Shown in pieces: positions 1-12,021 of a stretch of 64,000 bases of DNA. The notes under the pieces were generated by a model. It worked only from the letters and a program-made list of their open reading frames with translations, searched no databases and was not told the DNA's origin. The position numbers and the translations under genes were made by a program. Positions within the stretch are counted from its first letter, which is position 1, and each line of letters opens with the position of its first letter. This DNA is from Eutrigla gurnardus (taxonomy: Eukaryota > Chordata > Actinopteri > Perciformes > Triglidae). Location of the stretch: the NCBI GenBank assembly GCA_963514095.1, contig OY741266.1, positions 29,522,831 through 29,586,830 of the forward strand, in the 5' to 3' direction.

Positions 1-705
1 TAAGCATCAACATCATCTCCCTAAGGACCTTAACGAGGCGTCGTCACACGTTGTGATGTATTGATTAGAAAAATAAATGTGACATTCATGGGTTAGCTAG
101 CATAGACGCCGGTTGTTAGCATCGTAATGAAGTCGCAAATTTCTACTTTTTTTCTCTCTGAATATTGCCCCCCTCTCTCCGTTTTCCCCCCTACAGTGGC
201 CCTAATACACCGTCGTACAAAGGTGCCTCATTGTTTCTTCCTTTTATTATTATTATTATATTTCCTGTTTAACTCACTGGGTCAACTTGAGATGTTTAAT
301 TTGAATTTGAGAGAGATTTTCACAAATCTAGGCTGTTTTCCTCTTAAAGTGTAACAGATTGATGCATCTCCACGGATCATCTGAAAGGTTTGGAATCCAC
401 CCCATCGTAGTTTGACAAAATGAGGGGCCCCTCTTACAAACAGAATCTTACATAGGGCCCCCCCAAAGGCAAGAAACGGCTCTGCATCTGAGAAGTAACA
501 CGTCACAAAACTGTTGCAACACTTTCAATCTGTTCCTCCACTTCCTGTTTGACATCCTGTCACCCACATTTGTCTCTCGGTGCCGTCGATAACACGGTAA
601 GTCCCGTTTATGTTCACGACAGTTACATTCGTTAAATGTAGAAACTTTCCAAATCCTTCATCTGATCTGTATCTTTATAGTCCAGCGCATGATCTCCTGT
701 GAAAT
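1..705. other. Gene-free left edge with partial dispersed repeat
   Basis: No coding exon is supported here. Bases about 85-200 (a 'gttagcatcgtaatgaagtc' stretch, then a poly-T run and a 'gaatattgcccccc' string) resemble the arm of the foldback element at 52.05-52.23 kb and a related stretch at 42.0-42.1 kb, so this is probably a fragment of the same repeat family. The remainder is AT-rich single-copy-looking sequence. Confidence 0.5.
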
Positions 706-710
706 TACAG

Positions 711-1113
711 TTTTTCTCCATTGGTTTGGCTCATTTCTTGAAACAGAAATTACATTCTCAAAACTCTAAGATCATTTGGCAAAAACAGTCTTACAGTTCA
801 GCACAACACCATAGTTCACTTGCAAAAGCTCATATCTCTCCCAAAACTGTTCACTCATGCTTCAACACTAAATTCCTTTCCCATATAAATAGTCAGTGCC
901 CCCAAAAGACAAAAGATCCTTCTCAATTGCTTTGGCTCATTTCTCGAAACAGACCGGACGTTCTCAACACTCTTGGTGCTTTTGCCAAAATAACCTGGAT
1001 GGTTCAGCACAACACCATGGTTCACCTGCAAAAGCTCATATCTCTCCCAAAACAGTTCGCTCATGTGTCAAATCTAAATTTCTTTCTCATATAAATAGTC
1101 AGTGCCCCCAAAA
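711..1113 (+). repeat. Two tandem ~210-bp subterminal repeats
   Basis: The left end of the transposon is duplicated. Each unit contains 'ttggctcatttc', 'gttcagcacaacacca', 'tgcaaaagctcatatctctc' and 'atataaatagtcagtgcccc'. The first unit runs to about 905 and the second to about 1113. The copies differ at many positions, so the duplication is older than the near-identical TIRs would suggest, or came with the parent element. Confidence 0.75.
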
Positions 1114-1524
1114 TGCATCATCCCTTTGGCATTGTGTAAGCACTGCAAGTCAAAATGTTTAGATGTTTTGTCACTATGGCAGAGGACAATTGAAATATCC
1201 CTCATGTCCACCACACAAGTCTTAGCCCAGTCCTTCATTGACAACAGTTACTGTACTCGTTTTTTTGTCTAGCTAACAGAATACAATTGTGTGTAAAACT
1301 GAAAAAAATTGGATTTTACGGTAAGAGTAGCCACAGGTTATCGTTCAAACATAGAATTCAAAAGACAACACTCCATTCATAATGTATGTCTTATGTATTT
1401 CTTACAGAATGAGTTACCAATGAAATTGTATTGTTGCTTTACTTTTTACCACTATTCTAATGCATCACTGAGCAGTGACTGGAATACTACTGTATCCCAT
1501 TGAGGTACATTACTGCAGGGCTAT

Positions 1525-1539
1525 AACACACACACACAT

Positions 1540-1596
<57 letters not shown>
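1525..1596. repeat. (CA)n microsatellite
   Basis: Nearly pure CA dinucleotide tract inside the transposon, with small interruptions at its left side. Confidence 0.95.
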
Positions 1597-1599
<3 letters not shown>

Positions 1600-2769
1600 T
1601 AAATGAGTATACAACATATAATTCTTACCCTAAATATAATAATTATTGACTGATATTGACTAATATGAGTACATACCTGTTTTCCCTGTGAAAGGTTTGG
1701 ATGATGGAGGAGACTGTAGAGCGAGGCACATTAGGCTGCACTCTGCGACCTGCCTCCACCATTGTGAGACGGTGGTTGACAACATGGTCTATAATCAACA
1801 AGCCCTCCAACTCATACGACCAAATAGGGTAGGGGGGGGGGCGATCGTCTGAGACACCGGAGTGTCGATATTTACTTGACCGCTAGAGGGCGCGCTATTT
1901 TGAAACGTAACATATGGTCGTAATTCGGTGCTTGACACACGACCTATGTGGTCGTTTTCTCGAGGAGGACAGTCTGTCTATAATTGTGGCCCGAATTTCA
2001 TCCGGGACAACATGGTGTCTTCGTGCTCCTCGGCCTCTTCCCCCTATTCCACCACCACGCACCCTTACTCCTCTTCCTCTTCCTCTTCTTCTTCATGGAG
2101 CAGGCAGTTGCCCTTGTTCATTTGCTTGGCCAGGTGCCTCCATGTTCAGAAATGGTACTGGTCCTGGTCAACCTTTATATATATATACTGTATATGTTTG
2201 GCAGCATTCACAATCATAGACAGCACCTGTCAGGTAACTAAACATACGGTTTGATTGGTCATCTGAGATGAGTGAAACTCCTCCTTCGTTAGTCAAGTTC
2301 TAGTTTCACCTGACTGTCAATTACTGTACTCAATTTATCAAATGTTCTAAGAGATTCATATATGGTATTCATGGTATTATGTTCTTGACTTATTTTGACA
2401 ATTGAACAGACTATTGTGCAAGTGATGACTTACACAATGAAATGATGCTGACATGTTTTGAAGAGAACAACCATTAGACTGAGAATCGACAATCACTTTA
2501 GATCAACAAGATCTATTCACCTGGAAATTGTGCTAAATGTAGGCTAGCTGTACTTAATCATTTGCAAAGATGTAATGAGATATTGAGACATGTACTAAGA
2601 CAATTGCAATTTGATTAATGAATGAGAAATGCAATTCTGTTGTGGACAATTGCCAAGTGGTTTGGAGATTTGTCCATGTTGTTTTGAGAATGTAATTTCT
2701 GTTTCAAGAAACGAGCCAAACCAATGGAGAAAAACTGTAACTCATTCCCTTCCTCCACAGTGAGCAGAC

Positions 2770-3277
2770 ATGTTGGTTCAACAGCTGCTGATCGAGATGC
2801 TGGATGATTTGATCCAAAATGACTTTGAAAAGCTGAAGTGGTACCTCACGTTGGAGGTGTTGCCCGGCTGCAAAGCGATGCCCCAGTCCCGCCTGGAGAG
2901 AGCTGAGCGGACGGACACCGTGACACGGATGATGCAGAGCTACGGCCAAGAGTCGGCTGTGAACGTCGCCGTTGAGATCCTGAAGAAGATGAACAACAAC
3001 AACGCCGCGGAGACGTTAAAGAACAGATACGAAGGTGCAGTTCAGGAAGTTACTGACAAGTAAAAGCATTTTTTTCAGTTTTTTTAACACGAGTGTCTGC
3101 ATCTGTATCCTCTCAGCTGCAGGGGGGAAAACAATTGCACCCTCCTCCTCCTCCTCCTCCACTGTGGCACCTGTTGCTGCTCCTGCCTCCATGTTGGCTC
3201 AGCAAGGAAGTGCCATCATCGCCCCGTCAATCACCGGCTCCACCTTAGGGAAACTGAATATAACCATCCATAAATAA
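2770..3277 (+). CDS. Small pyrin-domain (PYD) protein, two exons
   Basis: Proposed coding exons are 2770-3034 and 3117-3277 (141 codons). A good acceptor (tcctccacag) ends at 2760, nine bases before the ATG, so a 5' UTR exon lies upstream. Residues 1-88 look like a fish pyrin domain: an amphipathic first helix (LLIEMLDDLIQNDFEKLKWYL without its final residue), a central MPQSRLERAERTDTV segment, and a closing VEILKKMNNNNAAETLKNRY helix. The donor after GAA G (phase 1) joins in frame to an acceptor ending at 3116. This adds a Ser/Ala/Pro-rich tail that ends LNITIHK. If exon 1 is not spliced it stops at 3063 (97 codons). Pyrin domains mediate homotypic assembly in inflammasome-type signalling. 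No NACHT, CARD or other second domain is visible, so this could be a PYD-only regulator or an isolated remnant of a larger family member. PYD call fairly firm; tail exon moderate. Confidence 0.6.
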
Positions 3278-3278
3278 A
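3272..3278 (+). terminator. Possible polyadenylation signal of the pyrin gene
   Basis: AATAAA overlaps the proposed stop codon at 3275-3277; another AATAAA lies near 3370. The second is the more natural signal if exon 2 is correct. Confidence 0.3.
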
Positions 3279-4373
3279 CCCAGGAAACATAACCGGACCC
3301 GGGCGAGTAATACACATGAGATTTTGTTCTTTTGTAACATACATTTACTTTAAGTCTCCACATAGCATTAATAAATGTTTTATAACACATTAGCCCACTA
3401 GTGGTGTCCCTGGCGAAGAACCAGGGTTCAATTTGTGGAAAAAATAATTAAAATAGATGTTAGAAGATATTAGATTTTCATATTAAAAATATGTACATTA
3501 TATTATTTTTATTATATTTTGTTGTTTTTTTCCAGCATATATGTGTGTGACCTCAAATTTTTAAAAATCCACTTTAAATTGCTAGCCGAGTATTCTTTGT
3601 TTTCCAGCACATTTAAAAAGTGATCCTGACGTTTCATTGTGGCTTCAACACATCTGCATGTCGTCGCCACCTGGTGTCAGCAGGTGGCGCCACAATGATG
3701 TGGCTTCAGGCTTGTGGGTCTTTTCTCAGAGGAAGATTCAGACGGAAGAAATGCATGAGAGCATATCTGAAATTTCATCAAAAATCTTTAGTTGTTTTTT
3801 GTTTTTCTTTAATGGATCTGGATGAAATTATTGATCAAATAAACCTATTTAAATATCAGAGGAAACGGGGTGAAACTGAATTTAGGCCCTTTGCTTTTTT
3901 TATGATATGGTTTACAGTGTTTTTGTCTGACTTTCAAAGAGATTTCCCAGCTGAAATAGTTTCAGATGCGTATTGATTATTTGATCAGTTCAGATATTGT
4001 GATCTTCAACACCTGACATGTGATGTCAGCACATTTCTAAAAACTCGGGGGGACAAGGACTCTTGGTAGCTATCTGACTTTTTTTTATTTTTTATTGCAA
4101 GACAAAAGGCAAAACTATTACATCACAGGGAACAAGACAGTCAGGTGATGCAAAGTTCATGTCTAAAATATAACTGTGTCCTGTAACATTAAGATTTCCC
4201 TTCATCAGGCCTAAACGAGAGCAAAAGGAAAGTATTTTTGGATGTAAAGTGTATAAAGCTGAATGTTTCCATCGAGCCTCACAGTCTTCTTCAGTTTCAC
4301 GGAGATGCTTCACTATTATCACCTGCTGCCTCCCCTCATCCATAATACATCACAGCTACAGTTCACTGACCCG

Positions 4374-4375
<2 letters not shown>

Positions 4376-4442
<67 letters not shown>
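4376..4442. repeat. (TG)n microsatellite
   Basis: Uninterrupted TG dinucleotide tract of about 67 bp in intergenic sequence. Confidence 0.97.
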
Positions 4443-4444
<2 letters not shown>

Positions 4445-5604
4445 AGCCTGCCCTGTATTTACTCCCTGCCATACTCCATTAAACCTGGTTTGTGTTCTTG
4501 TTATCATCAGTGCTGCGGGTTGGGAAACCAGTTTAAAATCCCCCAAACCTGAATATGTGGACATTAAGTCCCTCCGAACCCAAATTCAGGGACTTTATTG
4601 GCGCCACCTGGTGGTGGTGCTTGATTGTGAGAGGGACTGTACCACTCACACTTCTGCCAAAAGATAAATTATACAAAAAATAATAATAATTCCACTAGAA
4701 AAAACTTGCCTTGGAGTCAGAAAGTGAATCTGCAAAATATCCATATCTGGTAACGTCAACGGATACGAAGTAAAATTAAACCGAGCTAACGTTTACGTTT
4801 TAACATTTTACGTAAGCGTAAAGGAAGGTTCTTCCAAAAATGATAAAATCTAATGAAATTGTTGTGATGTCCGCTGCCTCAGGCTAACTTTCATGCTAGC
4901 GGAGATCCTTGCTCCCACTATTAGATGCGTAATGCATTTTTACGGACGTTTCTTAGAGCAGTCGTTCCCAAAAACCCACGAATGAGTCGTAGGAGATTTG
5001 ATTTGGGTCGTTTTTTATTGGAATTTCTTCCACTTTTATTTAACATTTCTATCTGCAGTACACATTTGAGCCACATGAGGGAGCTTTGATGTATTTATTG
5101 TTTGCCTACTTCTATGAAAGGCTAACATACATTCTGTTTGTTTTACTGATGGAAGGAAAAACCTGTTGAGCCTTTTAACTCCACCTAAATGTATTTGTGA
5201 TGAGAGGAAATGAAAATAATATAACATCCTGTTAATTTCGCCTAAATGCATTGATTTGATCCATCTGATACATTTTCATTCACGAAACAAAGATGTGACT
5301 TATCAAACGCACGACTCTTCTAAATTGCTTGTTTAACTATTTGGGATAAAATAAGGTAATGTGGAGATGGTCAGGAATGTTCATTTATGCATTTATGCTT
5401 TTTGTGAATTGGGTCACTACGGTTTGTCATTCTTAAAACGCTGAACATGACTCCGCCTCCTGCCCCGCCCACCTAAAGCTATCATGTGTAGTTTAGTTTC
5501 CTTCTCAGTATTGTGAACTCTGCCCTCCCTCCCTTCACTTGCTGATGAAATATTCATACCATTACCATGATCGTTACCATGACGACAAACCAACACAGCA
5601 CATA

Positions 5605-5640
5605 TACTATATATATGTATATATATATATATATATATAC
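5605..5640. repeat. (AT)n microsatellite
   Basis: AT dinucleotide tract near the presumed 3' end of mal. Confidence 0.9.
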
Positions 5641-6284
5641 CTTCTGTACAATTTGTAGAATTAATTTAAAATGTTTCAAACAAACTAATTTCTTCATTTT
5701 TAATGACTTCCAAAAGTCTATTTACAAAAATGTAAAGTTATAAAGGCTTACGTTACAAAAAAGAAAACAAAAAAGAGTTTACATCCTTGTTCTGATCCAC
5801 ATTTAATTCAAATTTCTTGTAAAGAAACTTATAAAAATATAAAATCAGCCGCATCGGTGAGGAAAAAACAAGACTATTTCCTTGAATGGAAAATGTAACA
5901 GGATGCGTCGGCAAAGTGTGCCGTTTACAGCATGAGAGGGTGGACAAAATAAAAGAAACCCTCTGAAAAAAAAAGTGTTTGATGAAGATGAACATGTTTT
6001 TTCTGGAACCTGCTTCCAGGCTGTGAAGAACGTGCACTAAATGCTGATGAGTTTCCGTGGAGCTGTTGACAGAACAGATGAAGCAGCTCGGTCGGCTGCT
6101 GAAGCCTAAAACGTCCTCCTTCCTGCTGCTTCAGTGATACGGACGCTGCTTCGCCTCCCAGCGAAGGGGGAAAACAAAAACCTCCGTCACCGTCAGCCCC
6201 GCCTCCATGACAGCGTGGCTTCATGTACAAACTTTAAGGATAAAAAAAAATCAAAAATCAGTTCTGTTCAGGTTCAGAAAACCT

Positions 6285-9023
6285 CTAGAAGGATTTCCAT
6301 CGGATGGCGGACAGGATGGTGTGGATGAAGTAGAGGAGAGTCGCCACGTACGAGAAGACCTGGAGACACAAAGAGGACAATCAGTGGACCATTTTGATTG
6401 GCTGACAGGAGTCATCCTCTGAGGACCATGCATATCTATGGGATAATCCAAACCTGACCAGTGGAATCGTATTACGCTTCCTCCATGGTGTGTTCAGGTG
6501 CTGGTGAGAAGCTAAGACTTTGTGCATAAGATGGGTAATAGTTTGACACTAGGGGGGGATGTTTTATAAGCATCCTGTTTCCACGCTAAGCTAAGATAAG
6601 CTAAGCTAAGCTAAGCTAACCAGCTGCTGATTGTAGCTTCGTATTGAGTGTGTAGATTTGAGAGTGATATCAACCCGAACATCTAACCCTCAGAAACAAA
6701 GAGAAGGAGAGGATATCACTGAATGTTTCTTTGCGGTCGTTGTGTTTATCATCAGTATGTGATGAATCCTGTGAGTTCAGGACCCCCTGCAGGTTTCGTT
6801 CAGCGTCCGACTCACCACCGCAGCGATGTCCAGCTTGTAGTTTCGGGAGGAGGTCGCGTCCTTCATCTCCAGCGTCACTTTGGCCAAAGCCACCGAGGCG
6901 CTGAGGTAGAAGAAGGCGGCGATGCCGTGATACGCCAAGTCCTGCCAGACGGAGAGGGAGACAAAAAGGGAAAGAACGTGAGGAACTCTACGTTGGCACG
7001 GAGACAAAACACACACTCACACCCTAAACTGGCATTGTGTTGTTAACTGCCCAGTAAGGAAGCAGCCCAAAAGCAGACTCAAACCTGCAAGACAAACAGA
7101 AAGCAATGGAAGAAAGAGGTGTGCTGATTTGGTGATTCTTTTGCATAAAAGACTCTCAAAACCTCAGATGCCAGATTGTACTTGAACACACCTAAAGGAG
7201 GAGTTTCATCGAACTGTCAGTCTGTTGATGCTGATCTGAACTTTGTTGCCTGTTCTGACTCATCACACATTGTGGAACTTTTCCAGCTCTAACCTCATTG
7301 TGTAACTCCACCGACACTTTTTAATTGACCTCCTTGATGGATTGATGGATCCATCATTTGGATCCTCCCATCCCGGGAGAAGTAGGCCACATGCCTAAGA
7401 CCCAAGGATGCAACCAAGGGTCACAAACTCAAAATGACGGGCAGGAACTAAAGGTGGGGTGTTCAGGATTGGGACTAAAAGGGCAGGAAGTTGTCATCTT
7501 TCCCAGAATCGACGGTAAATTAGTTGCGGAGGACTTACCGCTGTAGCCCAGACGCCTCTGTTACGATGCCCCCCGCAGGCGAAGACCACCAGCCAGATGA
7601 AAGTCATGACGAAGCAGAAGACGGAGACGAACATGACCCAGCCTTGGGGGTTCTGAGGGACCACGAACGTGCACGCTACCAGGATCCAGACCAGACCGCC
7701 AAAGACCTGCGGGGAAAACACCAGAGACCCATGAGAGGAGGAAGACCCTGACTTGAGAAAACAGAAAGCGTTGCAGCCACTAGGGCGGTGTTATGTTATA
7801 CAGGTCTCATTTATTGACCTTTGAACCCTGCAGCTTGGCTAACAATTCCCCCCCGCTTCCAGTCTTTGTGCTAAGCTAAGCTACAACACGTCATTGGCCT
7901 GTTGTTCAATGCATCACAGCAGCTTATCAACACTTTGTTTCTTCTTCTTTTTTTAAAGCTATATAAAGATTATCACTATTATTATAAACATATTCAACCT
8001 GCTCTCTTGGTGGCACTTTCTGTTATTTCGGTAAGGGGTGTTTCCATTATTCTGTCCACCCTGTATTTCCAGCACAGAGCTGGGCGTCGCTGCCTTCATC
8101 CACGCTGCACCTGATGATTGACAGGCTGCATTATTCATGGGGCTTCACCAGACTGCACCTGCTCACACACACGGTTTCTGTGGGTTTCAGAGGGATTTGG
8201 GCTGATACCAGGTCAGTGTTGGGACCACGAGTCAGACCAGTTCTTGGGCTAATTTCAGGAAGTTCTTCACAGTAATTCCAGCAACCAGATCTGCTGGATT
8301 TTCAACAATAATGTACCAAGACTGGTCCTCTTTTTTACTTTTAGCACATTCACATTTTTCCTTTAAAAAGGGAAATTGCTGCTCTGCCAATTATAATTTC
8401 CCTTGGGCATTACATTCAGGAACTTCCTCAGGTTTCACTTCCATTTCACTCTCCTTTCATTGTTGATGGATGTATCTACATTTCTGAACCATAGATGGAA
8501 AATCCAAATGTCCTTGTGTTGCTTCGTTTACAAACATTGCAAATGAAATCCAACACTTGGACGCATCAGAATCCAGCGTCTTGTTGCCACTTATGTGGAC
8601 ATATAACATGCACGATTCAGTGACAGACATTTTAAAAATCTCTCGGCACATCACTTTGTTTCTTCTCTCTGAAACACTGACTGACTGACGAACAAACGAA
8701 CCAGCGAATCAAAACGAGTTCAGATTATTTGTGATGAAACCAAGAAAAGAAATGTGGTGTTCTCCGTGCAGCTTCTAGTCTCCGATTCAGGAAGTAAAAC
8801 CCAGAATGTGTGCGTGAAAGCAGTGCAAAGCTCACAGGAAATTTGATTTTAGGTTCGTTTGGGAAGTTTTCACCCGTGCGTAAAAGTGCGCGCTCCGTGC
8901 GTCACAGCCAGACGGCGGCTTTCTGCTTCTTACCAGCTCAGGCAGGTAGAGGATGTCGGGGATGGTCGTGCATATTCCGAGCCCGCTGGGGAGGTTCCCC
9001 ATGGTGGCAGTGTTGGAGGCCAT
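6285..9023 (-). CDS. mal: Mal, T-cell differentiation/myelin-lymphocyte protein
   Basis: Four coding exons on the minus strand: 8934-9023, 7539-7706, 6816-6941 and 6285-6359. All junctions are phase 0 with GT donors and AG acceptors. The product is 152 residues; mammalian MAL is 153. It is a four-span MARVEL-domain proteolipid: span 1 about residues 22-46 (contains GGLVWILV), span 2 about 53-72 after the family motif QGWVMFVSVFCFV, span 3 about 87-106 (DLAYHGIAAFFYLSASV), span 4 about 129-147. The C-terminus IRWKSF closely matches the MAL ending. Known family role: organising lipid rafts, apical sorting and myelin membranes. The start was chosen because MASNTATMGNLPSG aligns with mammalian MAL. 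A second in-frame ATG at codon 8 has an excellent gccaccATGG context and could also be used. MAL2 and plasmolipin fit less well. Confidence 0.92.
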
Positions 9024-9574
9024 CCTGGTGCTGGTGCTGGTGCTGCTGGTCGGACTGAAGCGGGACTCGGAGCTGCTGCAGGTTAAACCAGGATCCGACT
9101 GGAAAAACCGGAATCCCCATCAGCCGCGTGGAGACACGCCCGGCGGCTCGCACACACCGGAGTGTCGGTGCGCTCCGCTGGAGGTTCAGCGTTGAGACAG
9201 ACTTATCGATGTGTGACCGGCGTCACTCCTTTGGTCACCATGGCAACCTGCAGCAGCTCTGCATCGCGATGACAACAATAGACAAGCGATGTTGTTTTTA
9301 TTCCTTTTTAGGAATCAGAATACCCTCATACTAAAATAGTTGATCATTTATATTAATAATTAGCTGTACTGACGTCATATTTATTCATTTATACAGCATA
9401 TTTCACTCCAAGGGAAATAGTGCAATTGTCAACAACAATAATAATTAAGAACATACATGTAATATTTGTGTTACAATACACACTTTACCAACAACCTGGA
9501 TGCAATAAAGACAATAAAGACAGTGAGTCCCCGTAGTAGCAGTCAAGCTAACAGCAGTCGTGAATACCCCCAAA

Positions 9575-9800
9575 CATACCCCCGGTTCTGAAAAGTGAAG
9601 CCCATGCTGAAGTGCCTTTGACTTGCATTCTCTCTGCTGGCCATCAGGAGGCGACTCCTCTGGTTGCAAAAAGAAGTCTGATTGCATTGGAGGTCTATTG
9701 TTAACAGCTTCACACCAGAATCCAGATGGATCCAGATCCAGTAAGGTTTGCTGCTCGGGGTGCCTCTCTACCGCTTGAGTTCATCAGATCCACCCGTCGC
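9575..9800 (+). repeat. Partial copy of dispersed CTCF-motif repeat
   Basis: Shares 'gttctgaaaagtgaagccca', 'tctctgctggccatcaggag', 'gcgactcctctggttg' and 'agaagtctgattgcatt' with the copies at 17.3, 20.8 and 30.7 kb. It has only one unit, and its CTCF-like core is diverged (CCATCAGGAGGCG). Confidence 0.75.
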
Positions 9801-10769
9801 ACCCGTCCACCCGGTTGCATCGCTACTTTAGAGCTTCTACAAGGAACTTTTATTTTGTGTTTATTTTGCCAGTTCATGTGGACAAAAGCAGTAGTGCCAG
9901 CCTCACTTTAGAAAACCTCTAATTTTACCGCAGCACGGTCTAACGGTGTTCCCCATGTAGTCCTAGTTCTGGTTCTACTTTGTATCCCTTCCCTCCGAAG
10001 GTTCCAGCAATACGGCCTGGGCCAAACCATGTTATGTCTGTTTAATCATTACCCACTAGGGAAGTCCTAAAGTAGCATTCTTAACTGAAATATACAAATA
10101 AAACTTGATTTTTTGTTGTGGTAACATCTGATCTGGGATCTGTTTGTGACCCTGCAGCCTTTCACACCTCGCACTGTAAACAACGGATCCATGGAAACCA
10201 CCAGCATCTCGTTTGGCAGGCGAGCTGTCAGACAAACACCTCAGATAATCGCCGGGCCGGATCTGGTTTCCAACCGCTGACATCTGATCCTTTTCTGACC
10301 GCGAAACCTACTTGTGACGGAGACATCACTCTGTGGACCGTGTGTCGGGACGGGGCGAGACCTGGTCCAAAAACCTGGAGCTGGAACTCCTCTGCTGCTT
10401 CTTCCAAAACCACGAACCTCTCTGATGCAACAAGTGAGACAGCTGTTCTCACTGTCAACATATTGTCTTGTATTTATGCAACTCATTGCTTGTAACACAA
10501 CAACATATTGAAACCACATTAATTGATTGTCTAAACGTTTTAAAATATGAATCGGCATCATGTGGCTTCATGGGCTCAGCCTCCAGCAACCTGAGCTGCA
10601 GCAAATTCCTCCGTCTCCCCTCTATTGTGTCATCGGGTAACGCCGCCGTGTTATCTAATCTGCAGCTCCATCAGCGGAGGCTGCACTCGGCTGAATACTT
10701 CATGATAAGTATGATAAGTAAGAATTTACATTCCTGGATCAATACTGATGCAGTTCACAGTTGTTTTAT

Positions 10770-11000
10770 AGTTAAAGTCATCTTAGTAGCTAACTGCATT
10801 GGTAGCGTGTAGCATCCTGCCCCCTAAAGCATCCCCTGCTTTCTGGTCTGGTGGACTCTAAATGGACCATAATGGACTAAATGAACATCATGCTGGATTG
10901 AAGAAGACTTGAAACTAGAGATTGAGACCATAAACTCATATTTTCAGTCTTTATTGAGTCATATTCTCATAGACTTCTATGCAGTCGGATTTCTTTTTAC
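10770..11000 (-). repeat. Partial copy of dispersed CTCF-motif repeat (reverse)
   Basis: Contains the same flank as the 27.5-28.0 kb copy: 'aaagtcatcttagtagctaa', 'ccctgctttctggtctggtg', 'atgaacatcatgctggattg' and 'gattgagaccataaactcat'. The tandem CTCF-motif part is missing. Confidence 0.75.
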
Positions 11001-12021
11001 AACCAGTGGAGTAACATCTATTTGCTTGCAGAGCGGTGTAGAGGTGACATGTTGCCAGAAGACAGATTCTTGCGTCAGAGTAAAGACAATGTAGCTTTGT
11101 GTCTTTAATCTAAAAGATTTGTCAATGTCATGGCTGAACATGGAGATGATGGGGAGAATATACGCAGGTTAATAGTTTAAATGTGCTCTGATCCGAGGAG
11201 GATCCAGCTGAACTGGTTTGTTTTCATACCATGAAACACCATCAAACGTCATATCACAGTCGTCACAAATAGACTGCTGTTGGGGAACGAGTTTAAGGTC
11301 CTGACGGTGACCTTTAAGTTGCTAAAACTATTTCCTATAATAATAATAAAAGGCCAGCAGCATTCATGTTTGGGATATATTTAGCACCATAGAATATTTT
11401 TGGTCACTATCACTATTACGATCTGTAATGATTCATCATTTATTACCTGAATCTGTAGAAGCTTTCAAATAAATATGGTGGAGTCAAAAGTGTTCTCAGA
11501 TGTAGGCCTAGAGGAGTAGAAGTATAAAGTAGCATGTGATGGAAATATTCAAGTAAAGTACAAATAACTCAGTACTTTAATGTACTTTGTTACTCTCCCC
11601 CACCCAACGTGCACTTTTCCTCTCTAAGGTGCTGTAGTGTCGCCTGCTGGTGAGGAGAGTCATTTTTTTTAATACAAATTGTATTTAAGAAAAGATTACG
11701 AGATCCTTTTTCATAATTACAAAATAAGCCGTCTAATTTTTTTTTATCCAGTGAATGCAATGTGCTTCCGTAGATCAGACATGTACTCCACATAAAATGT
11801 ACTTTTGACAATACATAATATACAGAAAAAAAATAATAATAAAAAAATATATATATATATATATATATATGTTCTTATATAAAAAACATACATATCTTCT
11901 ATAAATAAATGAAAGAGTTCGAGAGTTTTAATACTTCAGGAGTGTATTCCCCGCGCCCGTATTTACGGTATTACGGTATTTCAGCTGCGCCTCTACTAGC
12001 TGTATTACCGTACCTGAGGAT

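Larger units (their letters stand above)
708..2737 (-). mobile_element. Tc1/mariner-type DNA transposon, decayed
   Basis: The ends are 57-bp inverted repeats (708-764 and 2681-2737) matching at 56 of 57 positions. They begin CAG and end CTG, and both are flanked by TA (706-707 and 2738-2739), the target used by Tc1/mariner elements. On the minus strand, about 1813 down to 1660, a frame reads ELEGLLIIDHVVNHRL, then TMVEAGRRVQPNVPRSTVSS, then IIQTFHRENR. This resembles the helix-turn-helix N-terminus of fish Tc1-like transposases. The frame then runs out, and I see no DDE domain, so the copy is non-autonomous. It also holds a tandem subterminal duplication and a CA tract. Assignment rests on the termini, the TA target and this peptide; the exact family is not established. 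Confidence 0.75.
3380..6284. other. Intergenic stretch plus probable mal 3' UTR
   Basis: No protein-coding exon recognised. It contains a long TG tract (4376-4442), an AT tract (5605-5640) and AT-rich sequence. The right part, from about 5690 up to 6284, is the likely 3' UTR of the minus-strand mal gene. TTTAAT near 5697 would read ATTAAA on the minus strand, a variant polyadenylation signal. Confidence 0.45.
9024..12021. other. Divergent intergenic region between mal and pgap4
   Basis: This should hold the mal promoter (just right of 9023) and the pgap4 promoter (left of 12022). No TATA box could be assigned with confidence. Partial copies of the dispersed CTCF-motif repeat lie at about 9575-9720 and 10770-11000. 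An AT tract lies at about 11846-11870. Several short open frames (for example 10118-10495) show no recognisable protein and are not called. Confidence 0.5.

Noticed and set aside
10118..10495. 125-codon plus-strand frame between mal and pgap4
   Set aside because: No recognisable family, no splice context, and overlapping open frames on both strands suggest chance.
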